Assembly: GCF_037975245.1 (NCBI RefSeq)
Contig: NC_092574.1
Coordinates: 17,337,213-17,401,212 of the forward strand
Direction: 5' to 3'
From: Apostichopus japonicus
Taxonomy: Eukaryota > Echinodermata > Holothuroidea > Aspidochirotida > Stichopodidae
Length of the DNA: 64,000 nt
Both the position numbers and the translations under genes were made by a program. Each line of letters starts with the position of its first letter. Position 1 is the stretch's first letter. Of the stretch, positions 11,461 to 25,973 are shown in pieces. Under the pieces are notes generated by a model, which ran no database searches, had not been told where the DNA came from, and saw only the letters and a list, made by a program, of their open reading frames with translations.

Positions 11461-14064
11461 TCACCTGTTTCCTAGGTACAGAATTGCATCGATGACATCC
11501 CCTTTAAGTCGCAGTGCAGAGATTGCAGTATTTCTGTCCGTGCTCATTTTTCTCATAATATAACTGATGTTATCAGGGTCAAGCCCTTCCTCCTTAAGGG
11601 ACTCCATCCCAATAGCTTGGAAAACTGCTTTCTCTGCCATCACTCTATGAATGTCATCTTTGTCGATTTTATGTCCTTTGTGAATCATTTTCAACTGTTC
11701 TGCTGGGACATGAATTTTGGCTGCGATGTTGTCCCACATTTGTGTACTAGATAAAGTTATGTTTACGTTTAGTTTGTGCTTCTTCTTGTTACTCATCACC
11801 GTAATATTTACAAATTTAGCAGCATCATCGTCATTGCTCTCACTGTGTTTCTCTGTTCTCTCATTGTCAGCAAATGATGAGAAAGTCTGTGTGAAGTGGC
11901 TGTCCTTAGAATTGTTGACCTCCTTATCTGACTGAATCCTGTTGTTGGCAGTTTGGTCCATGCAAAGCTTGTGTGAAATCTTCATCTCTTGGTCACCGCT
12001 TTGTCTGTCCGCTATAACTTGACATAGTCGTTTGTGATTTGACCAATCTTTAATCTGGCATCTCCTAGAGCTGAAAATGAAACTAAATACAATATTAAGC
12101 TATAACAGCTATTGACAACCAGTATCTAGTTGATACACAAACTGTGGTCTTTCTAGTGATTCACCAGTAGTACTCTAGATATAAGTAAGGAAGCAAGCTA
12201 AGCATAAACAATCCCATATGCTATGTTATTACATCTTGTGAATGTGGAAAGTACTGGCAGTTTGTTTACCAGTAAAACAGACTAATGACCATGAACTACC
12301 AATTGTCTTAAAACATATTTTACATTATTCCTTGTAATTCTTTGCAAATTTGAAAGAGATATGATTCTGTTAATCCATAATCGTATTCTAGGGATCACAT
12401 GTCAATTGAGTTTTTACATGTATTCATCACAAAACAGCAAGCTAAGATATTAGCCAAGTTTTATTCCCTGTCAAGAGCACTAATTGGCAAGTACTTAAGG
12501 ACTTCTGCAAATAATGAGTAGAGTGTCTTTTTATATATTCCTCATTTAAATATTAATCGCATACAGTTCCCAGATCCACTAGCTTGAATTTAACCAATCT
12601 ATGAATAGCTAACATGTTTATTTATGAGCCATTGATTAAAATAGATCCTCTGAAATCTGCCATTTAGTAAGACTGCCGTTTATTTTTTGCCACTGCCCAC
12701 TTCTTCACCTTTCAAGGTTACTGTCTGGAATGTAAAGTACATAATCAATTCACTAAGCTTAGCAAAGGAAATCAGCGTGGAAACGTCACTTGCACAGCTC
12801 CCACGATCTACAGTGAGAGCCTAAAAAAAACATTGTTCATAGAATTTCAATATTCATATTATGGGCGGGATTTATTGCGATCCTAACTGAAAATATCTTC
12901 AAGAATAACAATGTCCAAAGTTGTTAATTTTCAACTATTAGTACACTATTTAAAGCTAGATTTCAATTGATATGCATCATGGGGTCAAGTAGGTTGAGAA
13001 AATAATAGGAAAGTATGAAAAGTGCTGCTTTAAATAAGCCTGTAATAGATATTAAGTATTCTATGTACATTAATGAAATCCGTAAGATCTTCTAATTCTT
13101 ATGTAAAAGGTAATGCTAGGTGTAATCTGTATAAGCCCATACAGTAGGATGGTGACTTCGAAGTTCGGCCACTTAAGACTTAAAACACCCCAAAACTAAA
13201 TCTTCTGGTATAAATCATTTGAAAATATACTTCATATGGTGGGAGAATTTTGTTATAGTACGATACACGGCCAAACTTTCTTTCCTGCAAACTGTTTTCA
13301 CGTTGTTTTCCAAGAAGATTCTTCGTGATTGTGGAACTGGTATTTCTTGCTAGAGTATTGCGAAGTTGGGTCACGCAACCCACAGTGTGGCGCTGGTAAA
13401 AATTGGTGGCGCTGTTGCTCTTTCAGTAATTATAACAGACTTCATAGATCTTCGTCATTTTATTGACAAATATGTAAGTAATTTCTTGCACACGGGTCAT
13501 TTTGGAGAGAAAATAACTGTAGCTTCGTACTTTTTGGTGAAATTTGGCTCTTCCTGTAGGTTTTCATGGTGAAAATCGTGTATTTCTTAGGGTGCCCGAA
13601 CTTCGCAGTATGGCGAACTTCGCAATACTGACTATACTAAGTAATGAGCTTACATCCAGGGATGTGCAGTCACACATTCCTGGTATACAGTTTGTGAAGA
13701 TACAAGGGGAGAAAATAGATCAGTAGAGCACACACATCCATGGTGTTTGGTCATCTCTATCTTGAAGTCTCTACAATATATTTCGACATTCAATTTATCT
13801 GAACTTTTCCTCGCAAGCCTCTGACGGTACTATCCAAAGAAATGCTTTAGTAAACTCAGACTTAGGTTGCTTTGGAAATTATGATCGAGTCAGATCACAG
13901 ACCTAGCCTAGGTCTAACTTGTCATTCGTTTGGCCGAACCATTGTTGACACAATTTCGATGGGTCTTATAATATTGCTCACCAGTAAAATGAATGTTTAC
14001 ACCGACTGCACCTCTTAGCAACAACCATATTCTCGTTGCACGTTTGGCAATTTAGTTCATGCAT
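11461..14064 (-). CDS. MYND zinc finger - ubiquitin-like - UBA-like protein (230 aa)
   Basis: Two coding exons, complement 14064-13982 and 12070-11461, joined through CTG|GTGAGC and TCATTTTCAG in phase 2. The start ATG at 14064 is the first after an in-frame TAA and has G at -3. The splice junction falls inside a MYND finger: Cys 6, 9, 19, 22, 28, 32, His40 and Cys44, with the family signature YCSRRCQIKDWSNHKRLC across the junction. Residues about 113-183 look like a ubiquitin-like fold (ITVMSNKKKHKLNV then LKMIHKGHKI). Residues about 190-230 resemble the UBA of HYPK and NAC-alpha (LDPDNISYIMRKMS, AISALRLKGDVIDAILYL). A Ser/Asn/Asp-rich linker joins the parts. MYND fingers bind proline-rich peptides and UBL/UBA modules link to the ubiquitin or chaperone systems, so an adaptor role is plausible. 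I know no named family with this order. Confidence 0.82.
12071..13981 (-). other. Intron of the MYND-UBL gene
   Basis: AT-rich. On the minus strand it contains a 112-nt exon-like segment (12820-12709) with acceptor TTTTTTTTAG and donor AAAG|GTGAAG, and on either strand a diverged inverted repeat pair spanning about 13142-13630. Confidence 0.75.
13142..13630. repeat. Possible inverted-repeat element (CAGTA...GAAGTTCG ends)
   Basis: The left end reads CAGTAGGATGGTGACTTCGA then AGTTCGGCCAC. The right end, reverse complemented, reads CAGTATTGCGAAGTTCGCCA. A related TATTGCGAAGTTGGGTCAC occurs internally near 13353. This looks like a degraded DNA transposon or MITE about 490 bp long. I do not see a clear target duplication, so the ends are uncertain. 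Confidence 0.3.
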
Positions 14065-14441
14065 GGCACAATAGAGTACACCACTTTAACTTAACTTATT
14101 TCCGTCAAAATTGATATATTCTCCTTCTCTTAAAGCAAAACTAAACAAATAAAACGAACAAGACAACCAAATGCGCAATCCGATTTCGATCTTGCAGGAG
14201 TATACATGTGTACCAATTCAACGAGATGAGAGGGTGCACATGGTGGCATTGGTTACTGTTGCGTTAGTTAGTTAGTTTCCAAAAGTGCATGAGGACGACG
14301 AAGGGAGCTACCAGGGAGTATGGCGTGGGGTTAATTGGATGGGCAGTGAGACGGGTGAAGGTGGGAGGGGGGCGGGTGCGTGGTACCGCAGAAAAAGGCG
14401 GCCAGCTCTTCGTAAAACCACTCTTACTTTTGTAGATATAC
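14065..14441. other. Upstream region of the MYND-UBL gene
   Basis: No gene seen. It would contain the 5' UTR and promoter of the minus-strand gene; no TATA box is evident. G-rich near 14330-14390. Confidence 0.5.
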
Positions 14442-14885
14442 GGTTTAGTTTAGTTTAGTTTAGTAGAAAAAAGGATCAGGAGGGACACTTAAGTCCCCAT
14501 CAAGGACCCTATAAAGAGAGGGAAAAAACTGAAGACACAAACACTCAGACCCGATTACAATGCTTAAAGTGCTTGTCCAAAGCATTCTTAAACCCATTGA
14601 CACTACTTGCAAGTACAACTTTCTCAGGCAAACTTTTCCACTCATTCACAACCCTATTAGAAAAAAAGTTATGCCGAATATTAATCCTACTATGCGACTT
14701 TTGAAGTTTAAGACAATGACCTCTATTACAACTACTGTTTGCAAACATGAAAAAGTCGGTAATGGATAAATTGTCGAAACCATACACAATCTTGAAAACC
14801 TGGATCAAGTCCCCACGTAACCTCCTAAGCTCCAGTGTGGTGAGATTCAACAGCTGTAACCGGTGGCCAGATGGGATAAAGAAAT
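14442..14885 (-). mobile_element. 3' end of a non-LTR retrotransposon (LINE), 5' truncated
   Basis: The minus strand encodes the last ~110 residues of a LINE reverse-transcriptase ORF. It includes the motif RRLRGDLIQVFKIVYG and the later pattern R..FFSNRVV..W..LPE, followed by a stop, about 100 bases of 3' UTR and a terminal microsatellite (TAAAC)n at 14442-14462. A frame beginning FFIPSGHRLQ at about 14885 precedes the core, where the copy is truncated. The C-terminal pattern and tandem-repeat tail fit the CR1/Jockey-like groups; the exact clade is not determinable here. Confidence 0.75.
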
Positions 14886-15240
14886 TTTAAACATTTTATC
14901 TCAAGAGTCACAGACTAGTCAAGATATAGATTTTGCAGATAAGTTACTCAAATTATCTCAAAATTTTAACAGTTTTCTCAATATTTAAACTTTCTTACTT
15001 GACAATTCGATATTTTCACTTAAGTTTATCTCAAAACGCGAATTTTTCGACTTGATCTGTTAAGTACGTTTTTGTTTTTGGTATCCTTTAATAAAGGCCT
15101 ATGTCATACAAAAGTTGAAACTTTGATACATAAGTTCGAAAATTCAATATAAAAATTCAAGACTTCGCTTCTCTTTATTCTAAAGCACTAGTCGACCTTT
15201 TATCAGCCGAGAAAGGACCTTTAGACCCATAGCTATACCA
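14886..15240. repeat. Degenerate AT-rich word array (TTATCTCAAAA)
   Basis: Words such as TTTTATCTCAAG, AATTATCTCAAAATTTTAAC and GTTTATCTCAAAACGCG recur about every 40-60 bases, separated by T-runs. It is not a clean tandem repeat. A related array occurs near 26.7-27.06 kb. Confidence 0.4.
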
Positions 15241-15610
15241 CTCATGACCATAGGCGTGGGAGCCAGCCCATTTTGATTTGGTGGGGGGGGGGGGCTGTAA
15301 CGACTTACCCGAAAAAAAATATAACCAAACTTTTCCGCGCGATCAACATCTTAAAGTGGATAATCATATACACTTACATCGGTTACTACATCGCATGCCA
15401 ATTAAATACAATCAGTTGCCGTGTTCTTATCCTCCCATGTTATAACTTTTGGGGAAGTCGTTACAATAATAATGATAATAATAATATAAGATTAACCATT
15501 GAACAACACATTGCAATTTATTTTGTTTCAGTAGGTGCCCGAAAAATTCTCAGCATATTTCCCGAATTTACACAGACCCCTCCCCCGCCTCATAAGCCTA
15601 TGCTCATGAC
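15241..15610. mobile_element. hAT-type MITE with 8-bp target duplication
   Basis: The element is 15249-15602 (354 bp), flanked on both sides by CTCATGAC (15241-15248 and 15603-15610). Ends are short imperfect inverted repeats: CATAGGCGTGGGAG on the left, CATAGGCTTATGAGG on the right when reverse complemented. An 8-bp duplication and CA(G/T)-starting ends are the hallmark of hAT transposons. It has a G run near the left end and encodes nothing, so it is non-autonomous. Confidence 0.8.
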
Positions 15611-15780
15611 CTGTAAGTGTTATTCAGCCCCTAGTCCGGATAACATCTTTCGAGGTTTGCAGTACAGTTATCAAACCTCACTGTGAGCTAAGCATGAACA
15701 AGTCAGTTCGACCACCGTTCCAGAAAAAAATCCACCAAATCCAGAACAGAGAAAAAAATTCCAGTCTCCACCGGGGTTCG

Positions 15781-15869
<89 letters not shown>

Positions 15870-16256
15870 TACAACTGGGCGGGTGAGGGTGCGTCGACGA
15901 TGCGCACCCCCGCCCCCTCCACCCCACCCGCCCCTCATTTCCAAAGGTCCCACATTTTCCTCGGTAGAAAATTGTCTTTCGTGCCCGCCTGCGGAGGACG
16001 TTAAAACTATCAAATGTCAGTCTACCCCTTCAATTATACAAACATATTCCCATGCCCCAGACGATCGATGTTCGATAGAAAGGTTCCACATCGTCAGTAA
16101 CCGCACTACCACGTAGAAAATTTAACGTAGTCTAATGGCCTGATATAGAATATAACAAACACTTCATTCTGTATCAACTTATAAATTTAATCACTCCGTT
16201 CTGTTCATGCGCGCTGTATCAGCAGACCATGACTGAAGTACGAATTTACTTTTAGC
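15611..16256. other. Intergenic, dominated by a (TA)n tract
   Basis: (TA)n at 15784-15867, with C-rich runs near 15905-15935. Open frames across the tract are repeat artefacts. Confidence 0.7.
15784..15867. repeat. (TA)n microsatellite, about 42 units
   Basis: Uninterrupted alternating TA for 84 bases. Confidence 0.98.
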
Positions 16257-16572
16257 CAAGGGCGTAGGAACCGGGGGGCTGTGGGGGCGCCATCCCCCCA
16301 GTGAAAAATATGGGGGCGGAAGTATCATTCCGCCCCCCCCCCCCCCCGCTCCGCAAGTCAGAAAACCCCTTTTTCATTTCCAAATGAGAAAAAATCTCAT
16401 TTGGAGAACCAAAGTGCATCTAAAGCCAGGTGAAAATGCAAAATTATTTACAAAATGGAGTGGGTGGGTTGAAGTGTGCTATATTGCACCAAATTGCATC
16501 TGAGGCCACCTGGAAATGCAAAAAAAATCCAAAGGGGAGGGGGACACCCCCTCCCCTTAGACCCCTCCCCCA
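16257..16572. mobile_element. Truncated copy of the MITE found at 22172-22546
   Basis: Starts CAAGGGCGTAGGAACCGG and follows the 22.2 kb copy closely (same AGTATCATTCCGCCCCC, TCATTTCCAAATGAGAAAAA and CACCCCCTCCCCTTAGACCC words) but stops at the C-rich stretch near 16572. It therefore lacks the right terminal repeat, and no target duplication can be matched. Confidence 0.85.
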
Positions 16573-17137
16573 ACCTCTTCGTTCATTTTACTGCTGCTAT
16601 CGAAGTTTTTTATTCTCATCCATATAGTCTCAGATACAAAACATGATTGAATATAGAACGAACGTTGTACAAAGTCCAACGATCCGACATCTCATTTATT
16701 ACACTATATGAAGTTGTATTCGACAATAAACTGGGTGTGTTACTGAATGATAGTACTTATCTTGTTTATGATGCAGTTTCGTGTCAATAAACTCATGCTG
16801 ATAGAGAAAAGTTTGTTCACGGCTCATCTCTCTCTCTCTCTCTCTACATTGATAAGTTATACTGCATGTTATCTATATAAAACATGACGAATAACTGCTT
16901 GGTGGATATTTATAAAGTATATAGAAGCAAATTGCTAAAGGGGTTATCATACCTAAGCCGTTAGTCAAGTCTTTGACTTAGCATTCTCGTGCTCAGAATT
17001 TATCTCGGTGATCAGGGATCGTCGATCGTGAGCGCGGCTTTGTAAGAATTCACATACATTATACATTAGGCTTTCAACTTATATATTTCGACGTTCGTTA
17101 TCATATTGTGAGACATTTTTGATACATGTAGAAGACA
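16573..17137. other. Upstream region of the clarin gene
   Basis: No gene seen. (CT)n at about 16827-16846. It presumably carries the clarin promoter and 5' UTR; no TATA box is obvious. Confidence 0.5.
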
Positions 17138-21462
<4,325 letters not shown>

Positions 21463-22163
21463 GAACGCCAACGGGACATCAAATGCGAAGATTATCAAGG
21501 ATACCTCGTCGAACGACGAATTGTACTGAAAACTGCCCGCTGGGCAAATAATGGGACGTCCGCGGACAAGTCATAAAAAGGGAGAGGGGCAGGCATAGTT
21601 CAGGTTTTCCATAGCCTGTTAGGATACAACTAATTAATCGGTTTACATTATAAAATAGAGAATGTATCACCGAAAGTGACCGTCAAAATTGTCCCAGTTA
21701 ACCACCGCCATTTTGTCCGTGGTCTGGGACTGAAATTATAAAATATATACGATGGATGTGAAGATATAGGCCTATAGCGCTTTCAAACATATCCTTTCGT
21801 TTCTGTAAAATATATGGATAATGTACGCTTGTTTGAGCAGACTACAGCTGCTATGCCGTGTGTTAATCCTTGGGAGGTATTTACTACATTTTTCACTCTC
21901 TATTTTGAAGAACAAAGTAAGAAAATTGTATTTTACATCGGATCTTAATTTAAACCCTCCAGAACAATGTGCCTATTGTCAGTTATCAAATGCTTATTTG
22001 TAGACTCTTGATATTCGTCACCAATGTAGACGGGGCTTACTTGGAAAGTGTTCACTTATGATTGGAGTAATGTTTGTATGATAACAACTTATAATAGTAG
22101 TCTCTGCTCTCAGCTATCTAGGGCGAGTTTTCGCAGTCGCCAAGACCTCTGGAGATCTAGATT
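21463..22163 (+). other. Clarin 3' flank
   Basis: Probable 3' UTR after the TAA at 21460-21462. No strong polyadenylation hexamer close to the stop was identified. Confidence 0.5.
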
Positions 22164-22554
22164 ATCAGAAGCAAGGGCGTAGGAACCGGGGGGGCTGGGG
22201 GGGGGGGCGCCAGCCCCCCAGTGAAAAATGTGGAGGGGCGGAAGTATCATTCCGCCCCCCCGCTTCGCAAGTCAGAAAACCCCTTTTTCATTTCCAAATG
22301 AGAAAAAAATCTCATTTGGAGCACCAAATTGCATCTAAGGCCAGGTGAAAATGCAAAATTATATACAAAATGGAGTGGGTGGGTTGAAGTGTGCTATATA
22401 GCACCAAATTGCACCTGAGGCCCCCTGGAAATGCAAAAAAAATCCAAAGGGGAGGGGGACACCCCCTCCCCTTAGACCCCTCCCCCAGGCCGGCCATCAG
22501 TCTTCAGCCCCCCCCCCCCACTCAAAAGTACCTTCCTACGCCACTGATCAGAAG
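22164..22554. mobile_element. hAT-type MITE with 8-bp target duplication (full-length)
   Basis: The element is 22172-22546 (375 bp), flanked by ATCAGAAG at 22164-22171 and 22547-22554. Left end CAAGGGCGTAGGAACC; right end reverse complemented CAGTGGCGTAGGAAGG. These inverted ends plus an 8-bp duplication mark a hAT-superfamily MITE. The interior has inverted words (AAATGAGA...TCTCATTT) and G/C runs and no coding capacity. A truncated relative lies at 16257-16572. Confidence 0.9.
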
Positions 22555-25500
22555 GGTCTCTTATAGTTATTGTATTCATTACCCACATTGCAATTTCAAC
22601 ACGTGATTTAATGTCTGTTAACATGGATTATTACTCATCATGAATATGAGAGGAGAAGAGAATAAATCGTCATAAACATCAACTTAAATTAATTTATTAT
22701 TTTGAGTGATCGAGACGGTAATTTGTAAGATTCGTATAGTTTGATTTTGAATCAACCTCCCCGGGACAACATCCGTACCCTCTATACCCGGCGCTACCGG
22801 GGAGTCCCATCACTGATAACCTGATAATAGACAGGTTATTAAGGCTGGCGTATCCTATCTCCCAACATAATGATGACTATTGGCCTGACCCATTATGGCA
22901 CTTGCATATAAGTTTTCATACCATGAAGAGGCTATAGTTTTCTACTACAGTCAAGTGAGCCGCACATTCAGCCGTACATTCGTAATATAACGTAATTAAA
23001 CCAGATTGAAGTTAGCATGCACGTTCAGCACCGCTGCTGCTGCTGAACGTGTCATCATGGGTTACAGCTTTGAACTTCTCCACCGCAGGGTAGATAATGA
23101 CATGTAAATCAGTTACGCCCACCAAAATAAGTTCCACCTAGCGGATAAAAGCGATATGGAAGCTTCGCATGGACTTTGATATAATGAGAATCTTATATTA
23201 ATTGGTGTTTCTTTCTACAAAGAGGTAAAAAGACTCTATAAAAAAGACTGTGCTGTATGTATTTATTGCAGAGTCTGTTGAAAACACTTTGCATTTATTT
23301 AAGCCACGTTTATGGACAATTACGATGATTTTCGAGGTTAAAACTCGGCTCCACCTCAGGGTAGCAGCTCAGTAAGCGACAGAGTGTGCAAATTTTATAG
23401 TTTCGATTTTTTACCCGATTCTTTATTAAAAACAGCGATAATTTATGACTGTAATAGATTATGTTAAGTACCCTATGTCTTAATTTCAGCCACATTTATA
23501 GACAATTAGGGTGTTTCTCGGGGTGGAGACATTACTTAAATTAATTACGAGACATTTATCAAACTAGAGTAAGTTAGGATATAGCAGATGTTTGTTGCCT
23601 TGCATAAACCATATGAGCCAATACCACATTTGTGATATATTAGTTTAATTAAATATTCGATATCTAATGAAATTAGAGTAAGTTAGAATGTAGCATATGT
23701 TTTATACCCTTTGCATGGTGGTGAAGCCCAGCTACTGATCTACACTAACTAGATAGACTGCGCGGCTCGGCGCTCCGTGTGCGAAGCAGCCGGAAGTGAC
23801 ACAGCGGCTTTGCAAGCTGAAAATGAAATTGGAACTAGAATCGGAAATTGGAGGCACTTGTGTTTGCCACAACAGCAATCTAACCAACAGATTTTAACAA
23901 TTCCAGTTAAGATATTTAAAATGCTGATATTGTCATGGTTGGTGTCCAGAATGACACACAGACGAGTATTATTCTTCCGTTTGGTGTAGATTTCAAGCAA
24001 TTGCTTTAGTATCGAGTGTAGGTATTAGGGTTGGTTCTGCTTGGTACAAATATCAGATTTGGAATCCAGTTCCGAATGTGAGATCGTGGCTGCTGTAGGA
24101 TGTGCTGCGAACTCATGGTGATCTATTTTTGGAGATTGAGGTCTGTACACTGTCGTTTTTATGATTTAGGTGTTTTGTAGTGAGATTAGGGTTTTTTTCC
24201 CGGACAGGTTGGGAAAGGAATCTGGTCGATCGTATGGTTTGTGTATTTTACTGGACAGTTTGATTTGTAATGTTTATCATCGAAAAGATGATCGTTTCTA
24301 ACGTAATCATTGACGCGTGCTCCCCCTTCATTTCAGCAGTTACTCTTTCCACGAATAATCATACCAAGGCTGTGTGTTTTTTTGTTACTCTATTGCATCG
24401 GTGTCCCTTTTCTCGTGTGCAGAACTATATAGCATATCGTGACTGTTTAGGTTCGTGGTGGATAAGAAAATACGACAGGAACACAAATGAAATAGTCACA
24501 TGTGTCTGAAATGCAGTGTTACATCTGAAACTTTGGTAGCTTGTTACAAACCGCATGTACAAATAAAAAAGACTTAAGTTGTGAGGAAGATTCCTACCAC
24601 TTCGTGAAAGATTTAATACATTGTAAAGCCCTATTCCATTGGGGTTACGTTACGATTGGTCAATATCATTGAGGCGTGTCGTGGGCCGTGTGTCGTGTGC
24701 ACAAGTTCGTTTGCCATAGTCCCAATAATGAACAGGACAAAGCTACATAGTTCACCCAAATATTTCTAATTGCACTTATATCATCTTGCATGGACAAGGC
24801 TTCATTGTATTTTCCGCTGCAAATTCTAATTATAATAGAGGCAAAATCCTATGCAAAACAGAAATGAATAACTATTGTTGAAATTTCTGTGTACGTTTTG
24901 TAGTGCATGAAACATAAATAGAGCCAAGAGAGAAAGACAGAATACTTGCTTTTACCGTGAGAGGAGGAGGACTACACTGAGTCAGTTAAAGCAGAATTCT
25001 ATGGGGCTGGGGTAGGAGGAGGCCGGTAGGGTGTTTGGCCATCTAACCTAAGCAAGAGTAGGACTGTTGGGTGTTGAATTTATAATCTCAAACAAATCCG
25101 GTTCATTTTTGTAGTACGTCTTTCTTTGTTTTAGTGTTTTGTTTAACTTTGATTGAACTTTTGAACCTTGAGTCGAAATTCCGGCACTTGAGTGTCGTCT
25201 TTAATGAAAACACAAAATTAGATCAGACCTGCGTGTTTTGTAAACAGGCACGTAGCCAGCTTTCGTGATGTGAGGAATATATGACAAAGAAAGCACAATA
25301 CACAAGGGAGATTGTAGTTAATTGTTCTGACCCAAATGTTACCATTTGTTGTTTTTATGTTTAGTAAATTTAACCTAATCAGTTTTTTTTCTTAGCTCGA
25401 TTTGGATCCTTTGAAACCAACGATTCCACAAAGATTCATTACGGTGTTTGTCTGGACTCACTTAACCAAGACTTTTATAAGATTATGCAACAATCGTGTT

Positions 25501-25896
25501 CTGTCGTCCTGACAAGACCATGTATAGTAATGTTCATAATACCTACTATTCAAACTATGGAACTTTACAATTATCTGTATACATGTTAACTGACGGCGAA
25601 AAGAATTATCATTAGTTCCACTTCTATTTAATCCTTGACAACCCCCTACCCCATTCCCGCACCGAACACCTGTCTCATTTTCTCCTCTCTTTCATTAGCC
25701 TGTCACCCCCCCCCCCCCCCCGCACATCATACTCCTTCCCTCCACCCAATCGCAGTATAGATTAAAATTCATTAAGTACGCATTAAGAGATTAACGCTTG
25801 TTTACGGTATGCTCTTTAAAGGCGCATTTGCACGACACAACAATGCCTCTTTAGGCTTCCGTACTTTTGCGTTTACTTAACCATATAGGAGATACA
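22555..25896. other. Intergenic, no gene supported
   Basis: Holds a short perfect hairpin (CACGTTCAGCA...TGCTGAACGTG, about 23022-23051), two similar copies of GCCAC.TTTAT.GACAATTA near 23303 and 23490, a less AT-rich patch at 23758-23830, and at 25249 a single hAT-like end (CAGGCACGTAGCCAGC). A C run lies at 25705. Open frames near 23749-24000 lack an ATG or family resemblance. Confidence 0.6.
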
Positions 25897-25905
25897 TATA
25901 AATAG
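25897..25905 (+). promoter_or_regulatory. TATA box for the MGCC gene
   Basis: TATAAATAG lies 77 bases before the ATG at 25974, which would place transcription start near 25927 and give a short 5' UTR of about 45 bases containing an A-run. Position and match to consensus are good; use is inferred. Confidence 0.5.
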
Positions 25906-25973
25906 AGGTAAAACATAACCCGGTTTCAGAACTTTGTGATACCTTCAACTTGACTTTAAAAAAAAAAAAAAAC

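Noticed and set aside
13180-13383. 67-codon minus-strand frame, candidate first exon of the minus-strand gene
   Set aside because: It starts with GTG, not ATG, has a TGA just upstream, and the MYND exon at 14064 explains the gene better.
15678-16116. Open frames reading Tyr-Ile repeats
   Set aside because: Translations of a (TA)n microsatellite.
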